A stretch of 41,661 nt of DNA from NCBI GenBank assembly GCA_013215445.1, contig JABSRA010000041.1:1-41661 (forward strand), in the 5' to 3' direction. This DNA comes from Oceanospirillaceae bacterium (GTDB taxonomy: Bacteria > Pseudomonadota > Gammaproteobacteria > Pseudomonadales > Balneatricaceae). The notes below the pieces were generated by a model. The model worked only from the letters and a program-made list of their open reading frames with translations, was not told the DNA's origin and ran no database searches. Numbering within the stretch: the stretch's first letter is position 1; every line of letters begins with the position of its first letter. This document shows positions 32,056 to 41,293 of this stretch, one piece after another. The position numbers and the translations under genes are program-made.

Positions 32056-33546
32056 ATGAGCATCGATAAACCTAATGTAGTTTTTATATTTGTTGACGAC
32101 CTAAGACCAGAGCTGGGTTGTTATGGTTGCGAACATGTGATCACTCCCAATATCGATCGTCTAGCATCCCTAGGCTGTTATTTTGATAGATCTTATGTGC
32201 AAGTATCCCTTTGCAATCCCTCGCGTGCCAGTATGCTTACGGGCAAAAGACCCGATCAATTGGGGGTCTGGGGATTGGATAAACATTTCAGAGATGAGCA
32301 ACCAGACATCGTGACACTGCCTCAACACTTTAAGCAACATGGTTACCACACAGCGGCGATTGGCAAGATCTATCACAACGACAAACCCGACCCACAATCA
32401 TGGTCAGAACCACGTATATGCATTGAAGGTTACCCTTACGATCCCGATGCTGTGTACCGAGATGATAGCAACCTTGATTTTCTTGAGCAGAGAAAATCCG
32501 CAATTCGCCAACAAGGTGAAGAACAACAGCATATTGACGAATTTGGCCAGTGGTATCTGAAAGCTTGCGCAACAGAGATGCCTGATGTCGCAGATGACGC
32601 TTATTACGATGGGGCTCAAACTCTGGTGGCGATGCAAAAAATAACTGAGCTGAACGCTAGAGAACAACCTTTCTTTTTCGGTATAGGCTACTACCGCCCA
32701 CATCTACCCTTTAATGTGCCCAAAAAATATTGGGATATGTACGATAGGGAGAAAATAACCTTGGCGGAGTTCGATATGCCACCTCTTGGTGCCCCACCGA
32801 TGGCGCTGAACAATTTACGTGAATTGCGCGGTTATAGCGATTTTAAACAGACCGATCACCCCAATCAATCCCAATTGAATGCAGACGACTCCCGATTATT
32901 GCGACACGGTTATTTTGCGTCCGTCACTTATATTGATACGCAAATAGGCAAACTACTGGATCACTTGGAAGAATTGGGCATCCTAGATGAAACTGTGATT
33001 GTAATGTGGGGAGACAATGGTTGGAAATTGGGAGATTATGGTAGTTGGTGTAAAATGACCAATTACGAAATGGATACCCGAGTACCGCTGATTATAAAAC
33101 CTAGTACGTTTGCAACTGAAGACCCTAAACGTAGCCAAATAGTTGAATCAGTTGATATTTATCCTACATTATGTGACTTGGTTGGTCTGCCTCACCCTAT
33201 TGGTTTGGCGGGCAAAAGCTTCGTTCCGCTGATTTACAATGCAAAACATAAGGGGAAATCTCATGCATTTAGTCAGTTTTTACGCCATGGCATCTGGGGT
33301 GGGCCAGACGGTAGAGAGACGATGGGCTACAGCGTGCGAACCCAAGACTGGCGATATGTTGAATGGTTTCACAGTGATGATACAAAGGTCATTGCCAAAG
33401 AGTTGTATGACATCGCCACTGAAGGGCTTGAAACAATCAATGTTAGCGGGCAGCTAGAGTATAAAGAGATGGAGCAGGCACTAGCGCTGTTGCTAACCGA
33501 TTATCGGGGTAATACTTTACCCTTAAAGGCCAATAGCAGCCGATAG
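32056..33546 (+). CDS. Sulfatase (iduronate-2-sulfatase-like)
   Basis: 496-residue alkaline-phosphatase-superfamily sulfatase. The modification motif is CNPSRASMLTG, with Cys53 to be converted to formylglycine; metal ligands lie in FVDDLRPELG (Asp14, Asp15) and GDNGWKLGDYGSW. The layout follows iduronate-2-sulfatases, used by marine bacteria on sulfated polysaccharides. There is no signal peptide, so it should act in the cytoplasm on imported oligo- or monosaccharides. No maturase or polysaccharide-degrading gene adjoins. ATG 32056 follows GAGGA; TTG 32044 is unlikely. Confidence 0.92.
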   Translation: MSIDKPNVVFIFVDDLRPELGCYGCEHVITPNIDRLASLGCYFDRSYVQVSLCNPSRASMLTGKRPDQLGVWGLDKHFRDEQPDIVTLPQHFKQHGYHTAAIGKIYHNDKPDPQSWSEPRICIEGYPYDPDAVYRDDSNLDFLEQRKSAIRQQGEEQQHIDEFGQWYLKACATEMPDVADDAYYDGAQTLVAMQKITELNAREQPFFFGIGYYRPHLPFNVPKKYWDMYDREKITLAEFDMPPLGAPPMALNNLRELRGYSDFKQTDHPNQSQLNADDSRLLRHGYFASVTYIDTQIGKLLDHLEELGILDETVIVMWGDNGWKLGDYGSWCKMTNYEMDTRVPLIIKPSTFATEDPKRSQIVESVDIYPTLCDLVGLPHPIGLAGKSFVPLIYNAKHKGKSHAFSQFLRHGIWGGPDGRETMGYSVRTQDWRYVEWFHSDDTKVIAKELYDIATEGLETINVSGQLEYKEMEQALALLLTDYRGNTLPLKANSSR

Positions 33547-33578
33547 CAGGAAAGTTTGCTCAAGATAAGACGGCTCCT

Positions 33579-33604
33579 GCTCGGCTATAGCCGAGCGGGG
33601 TTTT
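33579..33604 (+). terminator. Rho-independent terminator of the sulfatase gene
   Basis: GCTCGGCT-AT-AGCCGAGC forms an 8 bp GC-rich stem (33579-33596), followed by GGGGTTTT. 33 bp after the stop codon. Confidence 0.8.
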
Positions 33605-33611
33605 AGGGTCA

Positions 33612-33648
33612 GTTCTTGCCTTTTACCTCAAAGTCAAAAGACAAGACC
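33612..33648. repeat. REPIN-like palindrome, copy 2
   Basis: GTTCTTGCCTTTT...AAAAGACAAGAC, the same arms and internal CAAAGTC as the copy at 25655-25689, with a few changes. Confidence 0.65.
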
Positions 33649-33759
33649 CTAGATTCCGCTTGAAGCTGATCGATGTTTAAAACAAATTCAGTAATAACAA
33701 AGCATATACAGGACTAGCCAAATCCTCTCTGGGGGTCATGATCGTAGCTCTCTCTTGGA

Positions 33760-33918
33760 ATCAATAGGGTCAGAGTAAATTGATTTCTCCTCAAATCAAT
33801 CTTTGCCCTTACTCTCCTGATATTTATGGTCGCCACCACGCTGGCATTGACCGACCGACCATGCCTTGGGTCATAAAATATTCAGAAAACTTTATCAATT
33901 TACTCTGACCCCATTGAT
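33760..33918. repeat. MITE-like element, copy 3
   Basis: The best-preserved ends: ATCAATAGGGTCAGAGTAAA on the left, and CAATTTACTCTGACCCC followed by ATTGAT on the right, about 159 bp overall. It lies in the 539 bp gap between the sulfatase and the peptidase genes; the rest of that gap (33649-33759, 33919-34085) shows nothing else. Confidence 0.92.
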
Positions 33919-34085
33919 ACTAGGGGGTTAAAAGAAACACAACAGTCTAAGACGGAGGATTGTTTTATTTTTAACACCTTGATTTTTATTACTTTATAAG
34001 CAAAGAGACTGGAGAGTTAAGTAGCCGGACGCAATGCTCTAAGGAATGTTTATAGTGACATAAACATTAATTGGGTAGGTGAGAC

Positions 34086-35636
34086 ATGAAATTAATTCTA
34101 TTAGTCAGTCTGTTGTTATATGTATTTCCCGGATTAATCAGTCAGCTCAAAGCAGCAACAAACCTTGAAGGGCTTTGGCTGCTGCCAACAGGGCATTTAA
34201 TCGTTGCCATTGAACAGCAGCAGTTAAGCTTTTATGAGGTAACTTACAGTGATAAAGACGTGGGAAGTAATGCTAGTTGCTACCGATTAAGCAAGCAACA
34301 ATTACAAGACCCACTGGCCTTTTATTTACCAGTAGATATCGAGCGTTACTTTTTAACAGCGCAACAGCAATTGAGTTTTATTGATCATGGTGCATTGTAC
34401 AATCCCAAATTACAAAGTATCAAACAGTTGCCAGATCAATGCGCAAAGCACCGCACTTTCAATGCCGCTTATCAGCATCGCCCTGTTATTGACTTAGATA
34501 TAGTCTGGAACGCCTTCTCGCAATATTATGGGTTTTTAGCGCTCCGAGGCATTAGCGCGCAGCAGTGGCGGGCTAAATATGAGCAGTATAAAACCAGAGC
34601 TTTACACACTAATAATGCCAAACAGCTGTTTTCGCTGCTGAGTGAATTACTGGAATATGCCGCAGGCGAAAAGAATGTGGCTGGTGTTATTATTCAGGCA
34701 GATGACCATGTAGAAATGCAGGCTGAGCAATTTAACTGGGATTATCAGGTCAATAAAAGTAACCATTACTCTAGGCGCAGGGCTGTTTTAAACAACCCAG
34801 AAAAAACCTATTTATCCGAGTATCTGGAAACTGACGGCCAGCTGCAGAAGCAGTCTAAGCGGTTATTAATGCTGGGTGATATCTGGGGAGTTGTGTCTTA
34901 TTTTGGTAAAATTAAGCAGGAAAACATAGGCTATTTACAGTTGAATTCAATGTTGGATTTCGCCAGTCTTAACGGTAGAGCCAGTACCGCTGATTATCAA
35001 AAACTAGCGCGAGCATGTGAGCACTTTATGCAGCAGGTAATGACTATAGCAAAACAACAAGGTTACCGTAAAATAATTATTGATGTGCGCAATAATTTTG
35101 GTGGATTCGATCAAATTAGTTTGTTAATTGCCAGCTATTTTAACGATACACAGAGACCAGTATTCAGCAAACAACAACGAGTGTATGTTGGCTCCGAGCA
35201 GTTGCAGTGGTCGACAGCTTATCGTCAACAACTAGCCAGCCAGCAAGATTACTTTAGAGGTGATATTGTCTTGCTCACCTCTAAGCATACCGTCAGTGCT
35301 GCGGAAGTTTTTGCCATGGCGATGGACGAAATTCCAAGAGTAACTATTATCGGAGAAACAACCACAGGCTCCTTTTCCGATGTATCAAGTTTTCATACCA
35401 GTAACGGCTGGTTTATCTCGATGAGTACTGAGCTTTATCGGAAAATAGCCGTGACAGATAAAGAAAAATCTCGGCGTACTGGAAGCGAAAAAATTAGTGT
35501 TTATGACAACTCCCCAGAGGGCGTCGGGATTATTCCGCATATAGCGGTAAAGTATCTTGGCACCGATCACTATCCGCTGCTATCCCTATTTGCAACAAAG
35601 CAAGATAGCGCATTAGAGCAGGCTATTAGACACTGA
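34086..35636 (+). CDS. Exported S41-family peptidase
   Basis: 516 residues with a signal peptide (LILLVSLLLYVFPGLIS, cleavage near residue 23-24). The C-terminal ~260 residues are an S41 (tail-specific/C-terminal-processing) protease core: NIGYLQLNSM, KIIIDVRNNFGGFD (329-342) and SKHTVSAAEVFAMAM with the nucleophile Ser404. No PDZ domain is evident, so it belongs to the short-core, tricorn-like or interphotoreceptor-type branch. Followed at 64 bp by a membrane-bound AraC regulator in the same direction. Confidence 0.88.
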   Translation: MKLILLVSLLLYVFPGLISQLKAATNLEGLWLLPTGHLIVAIEQQQLSFYEVTYSDKDVGSNASCYRLSKQQLQDPLAFYLPVDIERYFLTAQQQLSFIDHGALYNPKLQSIKQLPDQCAKHRTFNAAYQHRPVIDLDIVWNAFSQYYGFLALRGISAQQWRAKYEQYKTRALHTNNAKQLFSLLSELLEYAAGEKNVAGVIIQADDHVEMQAEQFNWDYQVNKSNHYSRRRAVLNNPEKTYLSEYLETDGQLQKQSKRLLMLGDIWGVVSYFGKIKQENIGYLQLNSMLDFASLNGRASTADYQKLARACEHFMQQVMTIAKQQGYRKIIIDVRNNFGGFDQISLLIASYFNDTQRPVFSKQQRVYVGSEQLQWSTAYRQQLASQQDYFRGDIVLLTSKHTVSAAEVFAMAMDEIPRVTIIGETTTGSFSDVSSFHTSNGWFISMSTELYRKIAVTDKEKSRRTGSEKISVYDNSPEGVGIIPHIAVKYLGTDHYPLLSLFATKQDSALEQAIRH

Positions 35637-35699
35637 GATTAGCTTTTTCAACCAGAGGGTAAAAGCTCCAGTGATAAAAAAGAAGATAGGAAACATACA

Positions 35700-36860
35700 G
35701 TGACACCTTATATGATCCCGATTTCAGCGCTGCCATTCGCTATTGGCTGCGTCTGTTTTGTTATTTTAATCAGTAGACTTTGTACGCTGCAACAAAGAGT
35801 CAATACCCGTATTGCAAATAGCTTTTTAGTGGTTTTCTTGGGGGTATTTGCGCTGCAGCAACTAGATGAGTTCTTGGTTTTATCTAAGCTATTACAAAAC
35901 CCACCGCCGCTTTATATAGGGCTGCAGATGGCCAGTCATTTGCTAATAGGGCCCTGTGTTTATTTATATGTCACTTTGATGACCACAGCGCAGTTTAACA
36001 GCGACCAGCTAAGCAAAATAAACCGTTTTCATTTTGCCCCGGCCGGATTACTTTTTATACTCATTCTAATTGTTTCGCTAAGCTGGCCTGCACAGTTGGG
36101 AGCACTTGAAGTACTGCTTATCACTGCCTATGTCATTAGTTTAATTGTCTATCCATGGCTGGCGATTATAAGGCTAAAAGCAAGTTTGGGGCGCAATCTA
36201 AACATCTTCGCCAATTTAGAAAAGCATGATTTAAGTTTTGCTCGTTATTGGCTGTTATTGTTAGTGAGTCTCGCTCTTTATGTGCTGTGTTTGGAGCCTA
36301 TGTTGAACTGGTTTAATCCAGATTATGAGAGTTATTTTAACGCCAACTTATGGATTGCTGCAGCCGGTTTTATGCTCTGTTTAAAAAATGACTTTTGCGC
36401 TCAGGCGCTCACAGACCATAGTGACCCGCTGCTAGTGGAATATTCACTAGCAGCTGCAGCAAAGCCGGCCGATGAACCGCAAGGGGATGCTCCGAATTGC
36501 AGTATTATTCTAGAACAGCTAAATAGGTTAATGTCCGAGCGGCAACTATTTTTAAATAACCAGCTCTCTCTGGGTGATTTGGCACAGGCTAGTGGCTTTA
36601 GTTTACACCAGGTATCGGCGGCACTGAATGCTGATAAAGACAGTTGTTTTTATGATTACATCAATGCTTTGAGAGTAGCTGTCGCCGCTAAATTGTTGGT
36701 GGTTCACCCCTCCAAAGCGGTTCTGGATATTGCTATGGACGCTGGTTTTAATTCTAAGAGTGCCTTTTATAGCGCCTTTAAAAAACATCTACAAACGACT
36801 CCCAGTGCCTATAGGGAACGACAGTTAAAACTCAAGTTTCGGGATGCAAATAAAGGCTAA
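35700..36860 (+). CDS. AraC-family regulator with N-terminal membrane domain
   Basis: 386 residues. The first ~230 form seven or so membrane helices (starting ISALPFAIGCVCFVILISRL); the last ~100 are an AraC HTH pair (LSLGDLAQASGFSLHQVSAA and AVLDIAMDAGFNSKSAFYSA, then FKKHLQTTPSAYR). Such membrane AraC proteins sense signals at the envelope. The start is GTG 35700 or ATG 35712. The S41 peptidase gene just upstream may be its partner or target, which is inference. Confidence 0.88.
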   Translation: MTPYMIPISALPFAIGCVCFVILISRLCTLQQRVNTRIANSFLVVFLGVFALQQLDEFLVLSKLLQNPPPLYIGLQMASHLLIGPCVYLYVTLMTTAQFNSDQLSKINRFHFAPAGLLFILILIVSLSWPAQLGALEVLLITAYVISLIVYPWLAIIRLKASLGRNLNIFANLEKHDLSFARYWLLLLVSLALYVLCLEPMLNWFNPDYESYFNANLWIAAAGFMLCLKNDFCAQALTDHSDPLLVEYSLAAAAKPADEPQGDAPNCSIILEQLNRLMSERQLFLNNQLSLGDLAQASGFSLHQVSAALNADKDSCFYDYINALRVAVAAKLLVVHPSKAVLDIAMDAGFNSKSAFYSAFKKHLQTTPSAYRERQLKLKFRDANKG

Positions 36861-36921
36861 AAACAAATTTAAACACATAATTTAAAATAAGTTATGCCTA
36901 TTTAGAATCAGTAGGGTCAGG

Positions 36922-37082
36922 AATCAATAGGGTCACAGAGTAAATTTATTTACCCACCAATCAACCCCACCCTACTCTTCTGCTAGTTCTAAACTTTCTG
37001 GTCGCCACCACGCTGATATTGATTGACCCGCCATTTATTTGCTCATAATACACCCAGAATAACTGATCAATTTACTCTGACT
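36922..37082. repeat. MITE-like element, copy 4
   Basis: Left end AATCAATAGGGTCACAGAG with a two-base insertion and an extra GTAGGGTCAG just before it (36911-36920). The right end CAATTTACTCTGA then diverges, so the outer end is lost. It sits between the AraC gene and the Fur-controlled promoter. Confidence 0.85.
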
Positions 37083-37194
37083 GTAGTGACATACTAATTT
37101 TTGGCCACCTAAAAAGAGCATAGCTGTATCTATTCTGTATCTTAAACCCCGCTGTAAACTAAGCTTGGTAGTTTTTTACAGGAAAACAGTAATT

Positions 37195-37227
37195 AATATT
37201 GATTATCATTAGCTTTATATTTAAAAT
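37195..37227 (+). promoter_or_regulatory. Fur-box promoter of the iron-siderophore ABC operon
   Basis: AATATTGATTATCATTAGC (37195-37213) matches 15 of 19 positions of the classical Fur box. It overlaps a good sigma-70 promoter: -35 TTGATT (37199-37204), 17 bp, -10 TAAAAT (37222-37227). Iron-loaded Fur bound here would block transcription, as expected for a siderophore importer. Confidence 0.75.
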
Positions 37228-37537
37228 TCTCAACCGTATTAATGTCGACGCAGGCCTTTGCTTAAATTCTATTGTTTTCATCAAGCTTAAAGGCGCTGGG
37301 CACTTTGATAGAGATATATACACACTCGCATAGCGGAGGGAAACACCTTCTAAATCAGTGAATCTCTGCAATGGCTAACAATGGAGGCGGTTGATTCAAT
37401 AACGTCAGCCACTGATGTACAGAGAACTGCTGCACTGATCTTTATAACCAAAACAACCAATTGATAGCAATCTTTATTGCCGATCAAAAACTCGATAGCT
37501 AGTTGAGTCTTTTAGCTGAGGATAAAAAGGGATATAT
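37228..37537 (+). other. ~300 nt leader of the siderophore operon
   Basis: Between the Fur-box promoter and the first gene. It contains no good ORF on the plus strand; a seven-codon ATG reading MANNGGG then stop lies at 37371-37394. No riboswitch family could be recognised. A second promoter closer to the gene cannot be excluded. Confidence 0.4.
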
Positions 37538-38470
37538 ATGAATAAATTTTTGATGATTACAGTCGCGCTATTGATGTCTCACCATTCATGGGCGCTCGAT
37601 ATTACAGATGATAGGGGAGTTAAAGTGCAACTGCCTGCAGCTCCGGTTAAAATAGCTGCTGTTTCAACCTTTGCGGCGGATGTGCTGTCCGAATTTGGGA
37701 TTACACCTATTGCCGCATCTACCTTTGGTAAAGCACCAACACCCACTTACCTCACGCCAGAAATTGCCAAAATAACCAGTTTAGGCTTACGTGCACAAAC
37801 CAATTTTGAAATCTTGTCACAATTACGCCCCGACGCCACTATCGCTATCAGACGTTACACTGAAGAGAAGGCGACGCAATTTGAAGCGATAGCACCTTAT
37901 TTCGCGTTTGATGTAATCACTTATGAAGATTCTCTGCGAATGGTTTCGCAAGTTTCCAAATTACTTTTCCAAGCAGAGAAAGGCGCTAAGCTCAATAGTG
38001 ATTTTGAGCAGGCGATTAAGCTTAGAGCTGAAAAAATTAAGGGCAAAAAATTGACTGCAGCTATGCTAGTTAGCAGTGGTGAAGTCCCTTATGTTTATTA
38101 TGATCAGTTTATGCCCGTCAGTATAATGAATAGACTAGGGGTAAAAAATGTTGCCGGGGAAAATCCGCTGGCACCGGCTTCCCTTCCTTTAGGCTATCGT
38201 ATGCCGCTAGAAGAATTACTGGAAAAAGATCCAGATATTTTAATCTTATTTAACTCAACAAAACCCCGCGGCTACGTCAAAAATCCTGTGTGGCCACACT
38301 TAAAAGCAGTCAAAAACAATCAGGTGTATGTGGTGGGACAACACTTTAAAGAAGGGGCAGGACCAATAGCGCGCCAGTACATTCTAGAGCAGTTATCACA
38401 CATCATCGATCCAGAGAACTTCCCTAAGCCCTATGTGCCCACTCAGATAGCAGTGACTAAATTTAAGTAA
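37538..38470 (+). CDS. Iron-siderophore ABC transporter periplasmic binding protein (FecB/FepB-like)
   Basis: 310 residues, signal peptide MNKFLMITVALLMSHHSWA cleaved before LDIT. The body is a class III solute-binding protein: ITDDRGVKVQLPAAPVKIAA, NFEILSQLRPDATIAI, and a closing FKEGAGPIARQYILEQL helix. It binds a ferric siderophore and delivers it to the two FecCD permeases. First gene of a four-gene importer; no outer-membrane receptor or siderophore synthesis gene is in the window. The specific siderophore cannot be told. Confidence 0.9.
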   Translation: MNKFLMITVALLMSHHSWALDITDDRGVKVQLPAAPVKIAAVSTFAADVLSEFGITPIAASTFGKAPTPTYLTPEIAKITSLGLRAQTNFEILSQLRPDATIAIRRYTEEKATQFEAIAPYFAFDVITYEDSLRMVSQVSKLLFQAEKGAKLNSDFEQAIKLRAEKIKGKKLTAAMLVSSGEVPYVYYDQFMPVSIMNRLGVKNVAGENPLAPASLPLGYRMPLEELLEKDPDILILFNSTKPRGYVKNPVWPHLKAVKNNQVYVVGQHFKEGAGPIARQYILEQLSHIIDPENFPKPYVPTQIAVTKFK

Positions 38471-38472
38471 AA

Positions 38473-39507
38473 ATGCCAAAGATGCCCACATTGATGGCGA
38501 TTGCAAGACCGGCGGTGACTAGCCGGTTATGGATAAATGTATGGTTATGTTTGATGCTGATAATCCTTGGGGCAGCTATCAGTTTAAAAACCGGCTACAG
38601 CAACATATCTTGGCAGCAAATATATAACGCTTTCACCGGCGAAGTTAGCGTTATTGTTAAGATTTCTGTATTCGAATTACGTTTTCCACGACTGCTATTA
38701 GTCTCAATGTGTGGCGCTATGTTGGCGGCTTCAGGCGCATTAATGCAAAGCGTTAGTCGCAACAATTTAGCCTCTCCGGGGTTAACAGGCGTTAGCAATG
38801 GCGCGGCTCTGGGGATTGTATTAGCTGTGACCTACCAGTGGCTGCCCCTTATTTACATTCCCTGGTTGGGTTTAATTTGCGGCCTGGTAGTCGGGTTCAT
38901 CTCTCTCAGTTTGAGCGGCATTCGCGATGCCAACCCTATGAAGCTGGTCTTATCAGGCGCCGCTATCAATGCGCTATGTCTGGCGATCATCGCAGCTGTA
39001 CTGATTCATGCCAGAGCGGATGCATCCGAGTTACTCTATTGGCTGGCCGGCGGCTTTAGCGGCAGAAGCTGGTCGCAAGTCACCATGATATTGCCTTGGT
39101 TTATCTTCACTGTCATCGCGGTCACACTATGTGCCAGCCAAACTCGCTGGTTACAGTTAACCGATGAACAACTCAGTTCTCTGGGGTATAACGCCGGCCG
39201 CTGGAGATTTTTACTGACAATTACTGCCATCGCCATGGTTGCTCCTACCGTTGTTGTCGCCGGTCCAATCGGATTTGTCGGGTTAGTTATCCCGCATTTA
39301 ACCTCGCGGCTCGTGCCGCGCTCCAGTACCAAATGGTTACCGCTGTGCATGCTGCTGGGTGCCGCCATGTTACTCTGGGCGGATACTTTCTGTAAGTTAC
39401 TGGCCATTAAACAAGAAATGCCAGTTGGGGTTGTCACTGCCGTTTTAGGTAGCCCGCTATTGATTGCCTATATCATCTCTCAGGGAAAAACCAAGCGTGC
39501 TAGTTAG
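38473..39507 (+). CDS. Iron-siderophore ABC permease (FecCD family), first subunit
   Basis: 344 residues with about nine or ten membrane segments. Family blocks: ELRFPRLLLVSMCGAMLAAS, MQSVSRNNLASPGLTGVSNG, WLAGGFSGRSW, and GPIGFVGLVIPHLTSRL, the ATPase-contact loop. The start codon is two bases after the binding-protein stop. Forms the channel with the next gene's product. Confidence 0.92.
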   Translation: MPKMPTLMAIARPAVTSRLWINVWLCLMLIILGAAISLKTGYSNISWQQIYNAFTGEVSVIVKISVFELRFPRLLLVSMCGAMLAASGALMQSVSRNNLASPGLTGVSNGAALGIVLAVTYQWLPLIYIPWLGLICGLVVGFISLSLSGIRDANPMKLVLSGAAINALCLAIIAAVLIHARADASELLYWLAGGFSGRSWSQVTMILPWFIFTVIAVTLCASQTRWLQLTDEQLSSLGYNAGRWRFLLTITAIAMVAPTVVVAGPIGFVGLVIPHLTSRLVPRSSTKWLPLCMLLGAAMLLWADTFCKLLAIKQEMPVGVVTAVLGSPLLIAYIISQGKTKRAS

Positions 39508-40492
39508 TAGATCGATTTACGTTGTTTTTGTGGTGCTGATCAGTATCTGGTTTTCGATGAATTTCGGCGCCAGTGATCAAGTCAGCTGGTTTAGTCAAGA
39601 TAGTCATAGTCAGCGAGTCTTGTGGGAGCTGCGCCTACCTAGAACTTTAGTGGCCTTTCTCGCCGGCGCGCAATTTGCCGTCAGTGGTTATCTATTACAA
39701 CGCATCACCAAAAATCCTCTCGCTGACCCTGGGCTATTAGGCATATCAGCGGGAGCGAGTCTGGCCGTAGTGTCATTATTTTTATTGGGAGATATTTTTC
39801 TCACTAACCCAGATCCCTATCGTCGCACCCCCCTACCGCTTATTTACCTACCTTTAGTCGCGCTGCTGGGCGGATTGTTAGCCACCGCGATAGTCTGGAA
39901 AATTTGGACGACAGCTAAACTTGATGCTATCCGCTTAACCTTAGTGGGTGTCGCAGTTGCCGCGATTTTTAGCGCGGCCGTCACGGGTGTGCTCGCAGTA
40001 TGGGGAGGCTCATACGGTGAACTTATCGTCGAGTGGATGGCAGGTTCTTTATACGGGCGCAGCTGGCTGCATTTCCATGCGCTCTGGCCCTGGTCACTGG
40101 TACTTTTCAGTATTTGCCTGTTTATCCACCGGACATTATCACAATTACAGCTCCCCCCCGAACAGGCGGCTGCCAGTGGCGTCGATGTGCCTTTTTGGGT
40201 ATCGCGACTGCTGGCATTAGCGGCGCTATTGGCTGCAACAGCCGTCGCGGTGGTAGGCCCAGTCGCTTTTGTCGGGCTGATTGTGCCGCATATTTCAAAA
40301 ATACTGATTCCCTCTTTTCATCGATTGTCGCTGTGGGTCACCGCATTGCTCGGCGGTTGGTTGATGGTGGTCGCCGACTTGATTGGCCGGATGTTATTTG
40401 TGCCAATGGAGATGCCGATTGGTATAGTGACTTCGATATTGGGTGTGCCCTATTTTTTGTACCTGCTCAGAAAGCAAAATTTATCCAGTTAA
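39497..40492 (+). CDS. Iron-siderophore ABC permease (FecCD family), second subunit
   Basis: 331 residues, same fold: WELRLPRTLVAFLAGAQFAV, RITKNPLADPGLLGISAGAS, WMAGSLYGRSW, GPVAFVGLIVPHISKIL. I prefer GTG 39497, overlapping the first permease by 11 bp; the frame also runs back to TTG 39464. Two separate permease genes imply a heterodimeric channel. Confidence 0.92.
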   Translation: MLVSRSIYVVFVVLISIWFSMNFGASDQVSWFSQDSHSQRVLWELRLPRTLVAFLAGAQFAVSGYLLQRITKNPLADPGLLGISAGASLAVVSLFLLGDIFLTNPDPYRRTPLPLIYLPLVALLGGLLATAIVWKIWTTAKLDAIRLTLVGVAVAAIFSAAVTGVLAVWGGSYGELIVEWMAGSLYGRSWLHFHALWPWSLVLFSICLFIHRTLSQLQLPPEQAAASGVDVPFWVSRLLALAALLAATAVAVVGPVAFVGLIVPHISKILIPSFHRLSLWVTALLGGWLMVVADLIGRMLFVPMEMPIGIVTSILGVPYFLYLLRKQNLSS

Positions 40493-40519
40493 TATAACTG
40501 CTATTATAGAGATAAGCAT

Positions 40520-41293
40520 ATGTTAAATATTGAGAAGTTGTCCCTAAGTTACGGCGCCAACAATATTATTAGCGACTGCAACCTCAGCATAGAGCAAGGC
40601 ACTATGCTGGGACTGCTCGGGGCCAACGGCAGCGGTAAAAGTACCTTATTGCGGGGCATTCTAGGCACGTTAATACCTGATAGCGGGGCAGTCATGTTCG
40701 AGGGTGTCGCCACTCATCGTTGGCCCAGGAAAAAACTGGCAAGGCGCATGACGTTATTATCCCAAAGGCCGGTAGCACCGGATGATATCAGCGTGATTAA
40801 ATTAGTAGAAATGGGTCGATTTGCCCACCTCGGCTACTGGCAAAAGATGTCAGAGAAAGATTATCAAGCACTGGATTGGGCCATGCAGGTCACCGATGTG
40901 ACTAGTTTTAAAGATCGCAACATGCTTTCACTCTCCGGCGGGCAACAACAGAGAGTCTGGCTGGCAATGGCCCTGGCACAACAGGTAGACATACTCTTAT
41001 TGGATGAACCTACCACCTATTTAGACTGGCAATACCAGTTGGAGATTCTCGCGCTGCTACGCGATTTAGTCGATAGAAAACACTTGAGCGTGATTATAGC
41101 GATGCACGATCTTAATCAGGCGGCGAGTTTTTGTGATCAACTAATGGTCATGGAGAAAGGTAAGGTGGTGTCTTTTGGCGCAACTTCTGATGTGTACACA
41201 GCCGCCACCTTAAAAGATAGTTTTTGCATCGATGCGCAACTCGAAACAAGAAACAACAGAAGCATCGCCTTTGCTGAAAAACAATACGGCTAA
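40520..41293 (+). CDS. Iron-siderophore ABC ATPase (FecE/FepC-like)
   Basis: 257 residues: Walker A GANGSGKST (about 34-42), Q-loop LLSQRPVAPDD, signature LSLSGGQQQRVWLAMAL, Walker B ILLLDEPTTYLDW, and IAMHDLNQAASFCD with the H-loop His. Completes the importer. Followed by a MITE copy. Confidence 0.94.
   Translation: MLNIEKLSLSYGANNIISDCNLSIEQGTMLGLLGANGSGKSTLLRGILGTLIPDSGAVMFEGVATHRWPRKKLARRMTLLSQRPVAPDDISVIKLVEMGRFAHLGYWQKMSEKDYQALDWAMQVTDVTSFKDRNMLSLSGGQQQRVWLAMALAQQVDILLLDEPTTYLDWQYQLEILALLRDLVDRKHLSVIIAMHDLNQAASFCDQLMVMEKGKVVSFGATSDVYTAATLKDSFCIDAQLETRNNRSIAFAEKQYG

Noticed and set aside
37159..37371. 70-residue minus-strand ORF
   Set aside because: It overlaps the Fur-box promoter, has no motif and no ribosome site I trust.
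37228..37537. Cobalamin or other known riboswitch in the siderophore leader
   Set aside because: A GCCACTG string is present near 37410, but the other conserved boxes (including the B12 box) are absent.
38838..39437. ORFs in other frames inside the permease gene
   Set aside because: Overlap a well-supported FecCD gene; composition is that of frame shadows.
40033..40497. 154-residue ORF in another frame of the second permease
   Set aside because: Cys/Arg-rich shadow translation; the FecCD reading is unambiguous.
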